Both the position numbers and the translations under genes were made by a program. A DNA stretch of 64,000 bases, taken from positions 496,001 through 560,000 of the forward strand of contig NZ_JAEMQH010000001.1 of assembly GCF_016820575.1 (NCBI RefSeq), written 5' to 3'. Shown here piece after piece: positions 54,064-64,000 of the stretch. The notes below the pieces were generated by a model. The model was not told the origin of the DNA. It saw nothing but the letters and a program-made list of their open reading frames with translations, and made no database searches. The first letter of the stretch is position 1, and each line of letters starts with the position of its first letter. The DNA comes from Marinobacter sediminum (lineage in GTDB: Bacteria; Pseudomonadota; Gammaproteobacteria; Pseudomonadales; Oleiphilaceae).

Positions 54064-56109
54064 TCAGGCAGCTTCGTCCGTGATGCCGGATTGTTTCAAC
54101 AGGGCGTCTACCTGGGGTTCACGACCGCGGAAGGCCTTGAACAGTTCCATCGGCTCCTGGGAACCGCCTTTCTCCAGGATGTTCTGGAGAAATGAGGTAC
54201 CGGTCTCGGCGTCAAAGATGCCCTTTTCCTCAAACAGCGAGAAGGCATCGGCCGCCAGCACTTCGGCCCACTTGTAGCTGTAGTAACCGGCCGCATAGCC
54301 GCCCGCGAAGATGTGCGAGAACGCGTTCGGGAAGCGGTTAAATTCCGGGGCCTCAATCACGGCAATTTCTTCGCGCACCTTACGATGCATGTCCAGCGGA
54401 TTAGTGGGTGCTTCCTCACTGAATTCCGCATGCAGGCGGAAATCGAACAGGGAGAACTCCAGCTGACGCACCATACCCATGCCGGATTGGAAGTTCTTCG
54501 CCGCCAGCAGCTTCTGCAGCAGATCCTCCGGCAACGGTTCACCGGTTTCGTGATGCGAGGCAATCAGCGCCAGCGACTCCGGGTTCCAGCACCAGTTTTC
54601 CAGGAACTGGCTCGGCAGCTCGACCGCATCCCAGGCCACGCCATTGATGCCAGAAACATCCAGTACATCGACCTGGGTCAGCATGTGGTGCAGGCCATGG
54701 CCGAACTCGTGGAACAGGGTGGTGACCTCGTCGTGGGTCAGCAGCGACGGCTTGCCGTCCACCGGCGGCGTGAAGTTACAGGTCAGGAAAGCCACCGGCA
54801 ACTGCAGCTGGCCGCGCAGGTTGCGCCAGCGCACCCGGCAATCCGCCATCCAGGCACCACCACGCTTGCCCTGACGGGCAAACAGGTCGAGGTAGAACCA
54901 GGCCAGCGGCTCGCCGTTACGGCTGATGCAGTAGGCGGTGGCGTCTTCATGCCAGGTTTCCACCTCGGGCTTGGCTTCAATCTGCACGTCGAACAGCCTC
55001 TCTGCCACCCGGAACAGCCCCGGCACTACCTTGTCGACCGGGAACCAGGGACGCAGGGTTTCCGGGGAAATGTCGTAGCGCTGTTGGCGCAGTTTTTCGC
55101 TGTAGTAGCCCACATCCCAGGCCTGCAGATCGTCGACACCGTACTCATCGCGAGCGAAGGCCTTGAGCTCGGCAAACTCGTGCTCGGCCACCGGCTTGGA
55201 CTTGTCCGCCAACTGGTTCAGGAAGTCCAGCACCTCGTCGGTGTTGCGGGCCATCTTGGTGGCCAGCGACCGCTCGGCGTAGTTATTGAAGCCCAGCAGC
55301 TTGGACAGGGAGTGACGACGCTTCAGGATTTCCGCCATCAGCGGCGTGTTGTCCCAGGTGCCGGCATCCGGGCCCTGATCGGAGGCGCGGGTGACAAACG
55401 CCTCGTACACTTCCCGACGCAGGTCCCGGTTGTCGCAATAAGTCATCACCGGGAAGAAGCTGGGGAAATCCAGGGTGATGACATAGCCATCCAGTTCCTT
55501 CTGCTGGGCCGCCTGCTTGGCGCCGTCGAGGGCACTCTCCGGCACGCCAGCCAGCTCACTGGCATCGGTGATGTGTTTGTACCAGTTCTGGGTCGCGTCC
55601 AGAACATTGTCGCTGAAGCGGTTGGACAGCTCCGCCAGTTCCCGGGACAGGGCGGCGTACTGCTGTTTCTGTTCCTCGGGCAGATCGACGCCGCCCAGGT
55701 GGAAGTCACGCAGGGTGTTTTCCACCGACTTGCGCTGGGCTTCACTAAGATCCTTAAAGTCGTCGCGCGCGGCCAGTTTCTTGTACGCCTCGCACAGGGC
55801 AGCGTTCTGGCTCACCTCGGTGCTGTACTCGGTGAGCTTTTCAAGGCAATTCTTGTAGACCTTGCGCAGCTCATCGGTGTTCTTCACGCCGTTCAGGTGC
55901 GAGATCACCGACCAGGCATTGCTCAGGTGGTCGTCCAGCGCCTGCATCGGCTGTGCCAGGGTTTCCCAGGTCGGATCGTCCTGTTGCGCCAGGGTGGCGA
56001 TTTTCATCCGGTTCTCACTGAGAATCTGATCAATGGCCGTTTCCATGTGCTCGATACGGACATGGTCAAACTTCGGCAGAAGATCTTGAGTCAGTAACGG
56101 GTTATTCAT
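54064..56109 (-). CDS. prlC: Oligopeptidase A (M3 family)
   Basis: A 681-residue zinc metallopeptidase with the HEXXH motif LFHEFGHGLHH (about residue 465) and the downstream glutamate in the WDAVELPSQFLENW segment. It degrades short peptides, including released signal peptides, in the cytoplasm. The ATG at 56109 (MNNPLL) has AAGGGGA seven bases upstream; the longer frame is rejected. Structured repeat copy B lies 69 bp upstream in the leader. Confidence 0.96.
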   Translation of the reverse strand: MNNPLLTQDLLPKFDHVRIEHMETAIDQILSENRMKIATLAQQDDPTWETLAQPMQALDDHLSNAWSVISHLNGVKNTDELRKVYKNCLEKLTEYSTEVSQNAALCEAYKKLAARDDFKDLSEAQRKSVENTLRDFHLGGVDLPEEQKQQYAALSRELAELSNRFSDNVLDATQNWYKHITDASELAGVPESALDGAKQAAQQKELDGYVITLDFPSFFPVMTYCDNRDLRREVYEAFVTRASDQGPDAGTWDNTPLMAEILKRRHSLSKLLGFNNYAERSLATKMARNTDEVLDFLNQLADKSKPVAEHEFAELKAFARDEYGVDDLQAWDVGYYSEKLRQQRYDISPETLRPWFPVDKVVPGLFRVAERLFDVQIEAKPEVETWHEDATAYCISRNGEPLAWFYLDLFARQGKRGGAWMADCRVRWRNLRGQLQLPVAFLTCNFTPPVDGKPSLLTHDEVTTLFHEFGHGLHHMLTQVDVLDVSGINGVAWDAVELPSQFLENWCWNPESLALIASHHETGEPLPEDLLQKLLAAKNFQSGMGMVRQLEFSLFDFRLHAEFSEEAPTNPLDMHRKVREEIAVIEAPEFNRFPNAFSHIFAGGYAAGYYSYKWAEVLAADAFSLFEEKGIFDAETGTSFLQNILEKGGSQEPMELFKAFRGREPQVDALLKQSGITDEAA

Positions 56110-56178
56110 AGGTCCCCTTCTCAGCTGTTCGTGGGTAAGGTAGCTTCTTAAAATCTTGCTTCGGGGCAAGGCACCTGA

Positions 56179-56270
56179 GGGAAGATCTTTTCAAAACCCG
56201 CTCAAGCACGTCCATGTGACGCTTGAGCTCCGCCATCCATGGCTCCGCACAGTTTTGAAAAGATCTTCCC
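56179..56270 (-). ncRNA. Structured repeat family 1, copy B
   Basis: Perfect 19-bp outer stem (56179-56197 with 56252-56270) around a 54-nt core. On the minus strand the first hairpin has GC, a GGA/GGA internal loop, GCC/GGC and hexaloop ATGGAT; the second has CTCAAG-CAC/GTG-CTTGAG with a CGT bulge and hexaloop ATGGAC. Both loops fit AYGGAY. It lies between the divergent prlC and carbonic anhydrase genes and has no T-tract, so here it is not a plain terminator. Confidence 0.62.
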
Positions 56271-56315
56271 ACAGGCACCCCGATCCACCGGGTAATTCCA
56301 GTAAGGATATATGTA

Positions 56316-56858
56316 ATGGCGAATGTACGTTCTCACAAGGGCAAAGCACCACAATTTGGTGAACGCAGCTGGATCGATCCCAGCGCCGTGGTGATTGGCG
56401 ACGTCCAGACCGGCGACGATTGTTCGATCTGGCCGATGACCGTGGTACGCGGTGACATGCACCAGATCCGCATCGGCGACCGCTGCAGTGTTCAAGACGG
56501 CTCGGTGCTTCACATCACCCACGCCAGCGACTACAACCCCGGTGGCTACCCGCTGACCATTGGTGACGACGTCACCATCGGCCACAAAGCCCTGCTGCAC
56601 GGCTGCACCGTGGGCAGCCGGGTACTCGTCGGCATGGGCTGCATCATTATGGACGGTGCCGTGGTGGAAGACGAGGTCATCGTGGCGGCCGGATGCCTGG
56701 TGCCACCGGGCAAAACGCTGGAATCGGGTCACCTGTACGTCGGTTCACCCGCCAAGAAGGCACGGGCATTAACCGACAAAGAGCGGAGTTTCTTCACCTA
56801 CACCGCCGCCAATTACGTCCGGCTGAAAGACGAATACCGGGCGGAGCAGGAAGACTGA
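56316..56858 (+). CDS. Gamma carbonic anhydrase family protein (YrdA type)
   Basis: A 180-residue left-handed beta-helix protein with hexapeptide repeats and the metal-binding histidines in VLHITHAS, TIGHKALLHGC. Members of the YrdA/PaaY group bind zinc; carbonic anhydrase activity is often low or untested. Start at 56316 with AAGGA upstream. Divergent from prlC. Confidence 0.92.
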   Translation: MANVRSHKGKAPQFGERSWIDPSAVVIGDVQTGDDCSIWPMTVVRGDMHQIRIGDRCSVQDGSVLHITHASDYNPGGYPLTIGDDVTIGHKALLHGCTVGSRVLVGMGCIIMDGAVVEDEVIVAAGCLVPPGKTLESGHLYVGSPAKKARALTDKERSFFTYTAANYVRLKDEYRAEQED

Positions 56859-56886
56859 CCGAGATCAAAAAATAGACGACAGGGTC

Positions 56887-56915
56887 CTTGAAAACGGTTC
56901 TGGCGATCCTACATT
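56887..56915 (+). promoter_or_regulatory. Putative sigma-32 promoter of hsp20
   Basis: CTTGAAA (56887-56893) followed after 14 bp by CCTACATT (56908-56915) resembles the heat-shock pattern CTTGAAA-N11-15-CCCCATNT. Transcription would begin near 56921, leaving a leader of about 113 nt before hsp20. Confidence 0.55.
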
Positions 56916-57033
56916 CGCTAATAGCAGGAGTTCACGGATAACCATCCGGCAGGCGCCACCGGTGTGAGGCAGTTCCGCGAGCGAAGCTGAGACGCTGTAA
57001 ACAGATTCGTAATCGTGATGAGGAGGTATCGCC

Positions 57034-57486
57034 ATGAGCAACCTAACCCGCTGGAATCCGGTCCGAGAATTCGACGACCTGATAAACCGGTACAACCGAA
57101 TGTTCGGCTCGAATTGGGCCAGTGAACGTGAAGGCAAGGATCTGTTCAGCCGGAGCGACTGGACACCGGCGGTGGACATCAAGGAGACCGCCGAGGCCTT
57201 CACCATCGATGCCGAGCTTCCGGGCATGTCAAAAGACGACGTCAAGGTGACCGTGCACGACGGCGTGCTGACCATCGAGGGTGAACGCAAGCACGAAGAG
57301 GAAAGCACCGACAAGAAGCAGCATCGTATCGAACGCTTTTACGGCAGCTTTATGCGCCGGTTTACCTTGCCGGAAAATGTCGATGAGAACAGCGTGAAAG
57401 CCAACTTCAAGGACGGGCTGTTGACTCTCACGCTGCTGAAAGCTGAACCGAAGGAGCCCAAGGCCATCGAGGTGGATGTCCAATAA
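57034..57486 (+). CDS. Hsp20/alpha-crystallin small heat-shock protein
   Basis: A 150-residue chaperone that holds unfolding proteins in soluble complexes. The alpha-crystallin domain runs from about residue 42 (DWTPAVDIKETAEAF) to 142, with LPGMSKDDVKVTV and FKDGLLTLTL; the N-terminal part is RWNPVREFDDL. The strong AGGAGG site lies eight bases before ATG. A heat-shock promoter is likely at 56887. Confidence 0.95.
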   Translation: MSNLTRWNPVREFDDLINRYNRMFGSNWASEREGKDLFSRSDWTPAVDIKETAEAFTIDAELPGMSKDDVKVTVHDGVLTIEGERKHEEESTDKKQHRIERFYGSFMRRFTLPENVDENSVKANFKDGLLTLTLLKAEPKEPKAIEVDVQ

Positions 57487-57509
57487 GCTCAAGCGCACTC
57501 AGCTGGTGA

Positions 57510-57532
57510 CGCCGGGAACTCAGTTCCCGGCG
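57510..57532. terminator. Hairpin after hsp20
   Basis: Perfect 10-bp stem CGCCGGGAAC / GTTCCCGGCG with loop TCA. It overlaps the 3' end of the convergent gene at 57520 and lacks a good T-tract, so its strength as a terminator is uncertain. Confidence 0.5.
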
Positions 57533-57837
57533 GTCGCCGACCGTTTGGCACCGGCCTGTTCCAAGGCCTGGGCGTAATCAACACTGCGGCGATGCTCGGA
57601 AATCAGGTCGAGAATGGTTTCGCCCCGCTCGTTCACCGCATACAGATCCCGCCCAGCCTCAACAAAGAATCCGATAAAGCGCTCGAAGTCCCCGGCACGC
57701 ATGGCCTGATAGGCTTTGAACAGGGCGTTGTAATCGGCATTCTTGCTGCTGTCATAGGGATCAAGGGCGAGAAAGCTTTTTACACGCTCATCGCTCCATT
57801 CCTCACCGATGACTTTGGGCTTGTCGGGTCCGCTCAT
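57520..57837 (-). CDS. PA4642-family hypothetical protein
   Basis: A 105-residue soluble protein matching the Pseudomonas PA4642 family: SGPDKPKVIGEEWSDERVKSFL at the N-terminus and an ankyrin-like tail (RDLYAVNERGETILDLISEHR). Function unknown. The ATG at 57837 follows a GAGAG site; the upstream extension is improbable. Confidence 0.82.
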   Translation of the reverse strand: MSGPDKPKVIGEEWSDERVKSFLALDPYDSSKNADYNALFKAYQAMRAGDFERFIGFFVEAGRDLYAVNERGETILDLISEHRRSVDYAQALEQAGAKRSATAGN

Positions 57838-57995
57838 AATCGCTCTCTCATGATTCAATACTTTTGGGGTTCGGCGCCACACACCATGGCTCTGCCACAG
57901 GCCGCACAGTATAAGGCCCAAAAATCGGATCAGTTATATGATTTCTCTATGAGAATCTTTGCCTTAAGCATAAGGCGAGGACGTGCCACCGGCCG

Positions 57996-58829
57996 CTAGG
58001 GAAGAATTTCGATGGGCTCGTCACCGGCCCGGGCGGCCTCCTGGCACTGAGGATCCCGGATGGCAATCTCGACCCGGCGGTTCAGTGCCCGGTTTTCCGG
58101 CGAGTTGTTCGGCGCCAGCGGATTGGTCTCCGCCCGACCGGCGGCCACCACCCGGTCAGCCGGTACCTGGCGATTAAGCACCAGTTCGTGCACCACCGAC
58201 ACCGCCCGGGCCGCTGACAGATCCCAATTGGAGCGGAAACGGTCGCTGGAAATCGGCCGGTCATCGGTGAAACCCGAGACGAAGACATTACCGGGGCAGT
58301 CAGCCAATACCCCCACCACCCGCTCGATGATCGGAATCATCTCCGGCTTGATATCCGCCGCCCCGGAACGAAAAGTCGCCTCTTCGGAGAACCGGATAAC
58401 TACCTGTTGCTTGTCGTAATTGATGTTCAAGGCGTTGGATGCCACCTCGGACTCCAACTCACTGACCAGCCGGCTGGCCAGGTCGATAACGCCGCCCGGA
58501 ATCTTGGTGTCGGTCTCAGCCTCGGCGCGTTCGTCAATGAACTCCGGGACCATTGGCTGACTGTCACTGGGTTCGGGCAGGGACACGGTGTCCGATTCGA
58601 TCAGGGTGATCGGCGAACCACCTACGTCCTGGCCCACCACGTTGCTGGAGCCGAGGGCCACAGCCATGGAATTGGCCATGGCCCGGTACTTATCCACATC
58701 CATCTCGGCAAACGACAGCAGCAGAATAAAGAACGTCAGCAGCAGCGTGGCCAGATCGGCAAAAGTAACGATCCAGGCCGGGGTGGAGTTCTTCAGCCGG
58801 CTGCGGTTCTTCTGCTGAACGACTTCCAA
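57996..58829 (-). CDS. pomB: Flagellar stator protein PomB/MotB
   Basis: A 277-residue stator subunit with one N-terminal helix holding the ion-binding aspartate (FADLATLLLTFFILLLSFAEMD, Asp26) and a C-terminal OmpA-like peptidoglycan-binding domain (about 150-260, motif GFTDDRP, NWDLSAARA, NRRVEIAI). With PomA it forms the ion channel driving flagellar rotation. Na+ use is inferred from similarity to PomB. It follows pomA by four bp. Confidence 0.92.
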   Translation of the reverse strand: MEVVQQKNRSRLKNSTPAWIVTFADLATLLLTFFILLLSFAEMDVDKYRAMANSMAVALGSSNVVGQDVGGSPITLIESDTVSLPEPSDSQPMVPEFIDERAEAETDTKIPGGVIDLASRLVSELESEVASNALNINYDKQQVVIRFSEEATFRSGAADIKPEMIPIIERVVGVLADCPGNVFVSGFTDDRPISSDRFRSNWDLSAARAVSVVHELVLNRQVPADRVVAAGRAETNPLAPNNSPENRALNRRVEIAIRDPQCQEAARAGDEPIEILP

Positions 58830-58833
58830 AGCC

Positions 58834-59607
58834 TCAGGCCTCCCGCTCCGGCGCCAGAGCCGTGCGATGATCGGGATGGACGAACGAGGACAGCAGTTCA
58901 GTCATGACCCGCGGGTTCTCACCACGCATGATGTTTTTGATCGAGGTGATGATCAGCATTTGATTGCGGGTCTCGTCTTCTGCCTTGAGTTGAAGCTTGT
59001 CCGCCAATGGCAGGGCGATCAGCTGGGCAATGAAGGCGCCGTACAAGGTGGTCAGCAAGGCAATGGCCATGGCCGGGCCAATGGAGGAGGGGTCATCAAG
59101 GGTATTGAGCATCTGCACCAGGCCGATCAGAGTGCCGAGCATGCCAATCGCCGGGGCCGATTCGCCGATACCGCGGAACACCCGTTCCGCCACTTCGTAA
59201 CGCTCGGATATCTGCTGGGCTTCCTGAGCCAGGGCCTCTTCAACCAACTCCGGCGGATGGCCATCAACGCACAGATTAATTGCCTTGCGTAAAAAATCGT
59301 TGTCAGTGTCATGGTTTTCCAGACCCAGGATACCTTCCTTGCGAACCACCAGGGCCAGGGCACCAACCTCCCGTACCAGTGCCGCCGGCCGCGCCACCCG
59401 GTCGGTGAAGGCGGCGCTGAAAGCCAGTCGGAAGGCACTCATGACCGAGGGCATGCGGAACTTGATCAGGGTAACCGCGAAGGTGCCGCCAAGAACGATC
59501 GCCAGGCCCGGCAAATTCAGGAATGTCAGGAATGAGGCGTTGGCCAGCATGGCCATGGCCACGATCAGTACACCAGCAACCAGCCCGACGAGGGTGAGTA
59601 TGTCCAT
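58834..59607 (-). CDS. pomA: Flagellar stator protein PomA/MotA
   Basis: A 257-residue MotA/PomA protein with four helices (about 2-24, 30-50, 150-172, 183-205) and a large cytoplasmic loop. GESAPAIGMLGTLIGLVQML and the GPAMAIALLTTLYG segment are family signatures. First gene of the stator pair; no other flagellar genes are nearby. Confidence 0.93.
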   Translation of the reverse strand: MDILTLVGLVAGVLIVAMAMLANASFLTFLNLPGLAIVLGGTFAVTLIKFRMPSVMSAFRLAFSAAFTDRVARPAALVREVGALALVVRKEGILGLENHDTDNDFLRKAINLCVDGHPPELVEEALAQEAQQISERYEVAERVFRGIGESAPAIGMLGTLIGLVQMLNTLDDPSSIGPAMAIALLTTLYGAFIAQLIALPLADKLQLKAEDETRNQMLIITSIKNIMRGENPRVMTELLSSFVHPDHRTALAPEREA

Positions 59608-59661
59608 TGAAACCCCTTTAGGAAGATGACCTTGAGCCTAGCCCAAAACCCGACCGCAGGC

Positions 59662-61989
<2,328 letters not shown>

Positions 61990-62034
61990 GTTGATCTTCG
62001 TCAGCTGAAATCGAAAGTGAATCTGACACTGGGT

Positions 62035-63228
62035 TCAGGCGATGCGCAGAAAGCCGCCCGGAGCCGAGCCCACCAGCCCCTGTAACTCCAGCAGCAGCAG
62101 GGCCTGCATGAGCTGATCCGCGGGCAGTCCCGTCGCCGAACTCAGTGCATCGGTTGACTGCGGATCATACCCTAAAGCCTCAAACACCGCGATTTCCCGA
62201 CTGGCCAGACCGGCACCCGGTTTTACCGCAGGCGTGGCTGTGGTCAAGACATCACTCGAGCTGGTGTCCGCGCTGCACTCACCCTGAAACGACCACCAGG
62301 TACCCAGCTCTTCCAGGATATCATCAACGGTTTCCACCAGCCTTGCGCCCTGCTTGATCAGATGGTGGCAGCCACGGGCAACCGGGCTGTGTACCGAGCC
62401 CGGGATCGCGAACACTTCCCGGCCCTGCTCCAGCGCCAGCCGAGCGGTGATCAAAGAGCCGCTTTTCAGGCCGGCCTCGACCACCAGGATGCCCCGGCTC
62501 AGGCCACTGATGATCCGGTTGCGCTGGGGAAAGTGGGCAGCCCGGGCAGGAGTACCGGGCGGGTACTCCGACACCATCAAACCCTGAGCAATCACTCGCG
62601 CCGCCAGCCGCCGGTGCTGGCTCGGGTAGACCCGGTCGAGACCACAGCCGATTACCGCCACAGTGGGCGCGCCTGCATCCAGCGCCCCGGCATGAGCAGC
62701 GCCATCAACCCCAAGAGCCAGACCACTGGTGATCACCAGATTGCGGCGGCTGAGTTCCGCGGCGAAGGTGCGAGCATGATCCAGCCCGGCCCGGGTGGCG
62801 TGGCGACTGCCAACCACCCCGATCTGGTCCTGGCTGAGCAGGTGCGGGTCGCCCTGGGTGTAGAGCACCAGGGGCGCATCGTGAACATGGCGCAGGGGAT
62901 CGGGAAACAGTGGGTCAGATGACGTAATCACGGCAATGCCCAGGCGTTCGCAGTCCCGCTGGATCGTCGCCACCTTTGCCGCCACCGGGTGCTGGCGGTC
63001 ACCGCCTTGCCAGGCCTGGATCGCGGCGGAGGTTTCCGAAGGCAGGCCAAGGGCCTTCAGGGTCGCGGGATTCAGGGCCAGTACGTCGGTGAGATTAGGG
63101 TAGATGGTGCTGAGGTCACGGCGCAGACGCCGCCCGAACTTGGGCAAGCAGCTCAACAGCAGCCACTCGGCCGTGGTGCAGCCGGAGGCACCCGAAGCCC
63201 GGGTGTCAGGGAAGGGTTGATCGGTCAC
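62035..63228 (-). CDS. dprA: DNA-processing protein DprA
   Basis: A 397-residue DprA/Smf protein: N-terminal helical domain, Rossmann-like core (about 100-300; VGSRHATRAGLDHAR, TSGLALGVDGAAHAGAL, PRGNRIISGLS-like PQRNRIISGLSRG) and a C-terminal winged helix (about 330-397). It loads RecA on incoming single strands in natural transformation. Followed by tsaC. Confidence 0.95.
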   Translation of the reverse strand: MTDQPFPDTRASGASGCTTAEWLLLSCLPKFGRRLRRDLSTIYPNLTDVLALNPATLKALGLPSETSAAIQAWQGGDRQHPVAAKVATIQRDCERLGIAVITSSDPLFPDPLRHVHDAPLVLYTQGDPHLLSQDQIGVVGSRHATRAGLDHARTFAAELSRRNLVITSGLALGVDGAAHAGALDAGAPTVAVIGCGLDRVYPSQHRRLAARVIAQGLMVSEYPPGTPARAAHFPQRNRIISGLSRGILVVEAGLKSGSLITARLALEQGREVFAIPGSVHSPVARGCHHLIKQGARLVETVDDILEELGTWWSFQGECSADTSSSDVLTTATPAVKPGAGLASREIAVFEALGYDPQSTDALSSATGLPADQLMQALLLLELQGLVGSAPGGFLRIA

Positions 63229-63247
63229 GTTGTCATCCTTGTAAACG

Positions 63248-63274
63248 AAAAAAGCCGGGCCATCCTGGCCCGGC
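63248..63274 (-). terminator. Rho-independent terminator of the LysM gene
   Basis: On the minus strand a perfect 9-bp stem (GCCGGGCCA/TGGCCCGGC, 3-base loop) is followed by six T. It lies between the LysM gene and dprA, making dprA a separate unit. Confidence 0.88.
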
Positions 63275-63296
63275 CATATTCTTTAACCCCAATGCT

Positions 63297-64000
63297 TCAG
63301 GGGTTGGTCACCTTGTCACCCACCGACAGTGGGCGAGTGGCCTGCAGCACCAGGCCATAGCTCATTTTCTCGTAGGCCTGGAAGATCATCATCAGACCGG
63401 CGCGCTCGGACGGCAGTTCAATGGTTTCCCCGGTGACCGGGTCCCGAACCATGTTGCCACTCTTCAGTACCGACATGACGTTGCCCGGCTCCAGGCCATC
63501 ACGCTCACCACGGTTGATGGTGACCACGTCGTACTGGCCGATCTGGCTAACACCGCCGTCCACAGCGATCATCTGGCCCTCTACGTCCTGCTCCGGCGCG
63601 CTGGGCACGAAGCTGGTGGCAATTGGCCGGTTCACGCTGGTCAACAGGCGGTCGCCAATGCGGATTTCCTGGTTCGACTTGGTCAGCCGCAGAGTCAGTA
63701 CGTCGCCGTTTTCGGCGGTGACATTGCCGGCACCAATGCTGCGAGCTTCCAGGCCCAGGAATTCCCCGGACTCCGGATCAACAAATTCCTTCGTGCGCCG
63801 GAAGATCCCGACCTTGTCGGCGGGCTTGTCGCCGCGAGCGTAAACGCGATCACCGGCACCGGTAATGATGCGACCGTCTTCACCCTCCAACACGTAGGGT
63901 GCGGCGTTCAACTCGGCCGGGGTTACAATGCGGGTGTCGGTCAGGAAGCTGCTGATGGCGTCCAGCGGAATGGCCGGGATCGGCGTATCAATGGCTTCGG
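63297..64000 (-). CDS. LysM-domain protein, partial
   Basis: The frame is open from the stop at 63297 to the end of the window; only the C-terminal 234 residues or so are seen and the LysM motif itself must lie beyond. This portion (RIVTPAELNAAPYVLEGEDGRIITGAGDRVYARG and a SLxxGNVMSVLKSG block) matches the C-terminal part of the PA0020-type LysM protein that precedes dprA in Pseudomonas. It should be a periplasmic, peptidoglycan-associated protein. Confidence 0.85.
   Translation of the reverse strand, partial: EAIDTPIPAIPLDAISSFLTDTRIVTPAELNAAPYVLEGEDGRIITGAGDRVYARGDKPADKVGIFRRTKEFVDPESGEFLGLEARSIGAGNVTAENGDVLTLRLTKSNQEIRIGDRLLTSVNRPIATSFVPSAPEQDVEGQMIAVDGGVSQIGQYDVVTINRGERDGLEPGNVMSVLKSGNMVRDPVTGETIELPSERAGLMMIFQAYEKMSYGLVLQATRPLSVGDKVTNP

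Noticed and set aside
54313..56097. 594-codon frame antisense to prlC
   Set aside because: Shadow of prlC, which has HEXXH and a proper ribosome site.

Overview
The window reads as chromosomal DNA of a G+C-rich marine gammaproteobacterium close to Marinobacter. Pointers are a monomeric NADP-isocitrate dehydrogenase, an ectoine synthase, a TRAP transporter, cis/trans fatty acid isomerase, a PomAB-type flagellar stator, and gene orders shared with Pseudomonas (aroE-hemF-tsaC-dprA-lysM, and ctaC-ctaD-ctaG-ctaE-surf1-ctaA-ctaB-sco1). No prophage, transposase, CRISPR array, rRNA or tRNA was seen. Coding density is high.

Layout. 0.1-6.4 kb: lipoprotein, two small proteins, serine hydrolase, PAS-GGDEF diguanylate cyclase, Cys-tRNA(Pro) deacylase and cation/proton antiporter. 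6.5-8.7 kb: icd. 9.1-19.5 kb: a self-contained 3-hydroxybutyrate (3HB) module: TRAP transporter dctPQM, 3HB dehydrogenase and acetoacetyl-CoA synthetase in one minus-strand operon, then a sigma-54 enhancer-binding regulator and a 3HB-oligomer hydrolase. A sigma-54 promoter lies before dctP and another before the hydrolase; each is preceded by three copies of one 18-bp palindrome fitting TGTCCGGA-N2-TCCGGACA, which I read as the regulator's enhancer sites. 19.5-25.4 kb: esterase-like lipoprotein, DUF6164, DUF2868/DUF3482 pair, solitary ectC and an MFS transporter. 25.5-33.6 kb: ornithine decarboxylase with a structured leader ending in a terminator, cti, ATP-grasp protein, IF-2B-like protein and hrpB. 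33.7-42.5 kb: the complete aa3 cytochrome c oxidase and assembly locus. 42.7-53.4 kb: MATE pump, a four-gene cluster (cupredoxin-like protein, EAL phosphodiesterase, DUF3034 protein, truncated-haemoglobin lipoprotein), DoxX, 7TMR-DISM diguanylate cyclase, a short protein and a Na+/H+ antiporter-family protein. 53.7-64 kb: yheV-prlC, gamma carbonic anhydrase, Hsp20, PA4642-like protein, pomAB, aroE, hemF, tsaC, dprA and a LysM protein running off the end.

Between genes lie two families of dispersed structured repeats. Family 1 has three copies (8983-9074, 34444-34536, 56179-56270): a perfect 19-20 bp outer stem whose sequence differs in every copy encloses a 53-54 nt core with two hairpins whose hexaloops read mostly AYGGAY on one strand. 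Family 2 has four copies (25421-25496, 33633-33705, 53444-53515, 53636-53707): two nested stems around a conserved TGTCTGAGCGMAGCGAGT core, always next to gene 3' ends. These, the 3HB regulon and the ornithine decarboxylase leader are the most interesting parts of the window.
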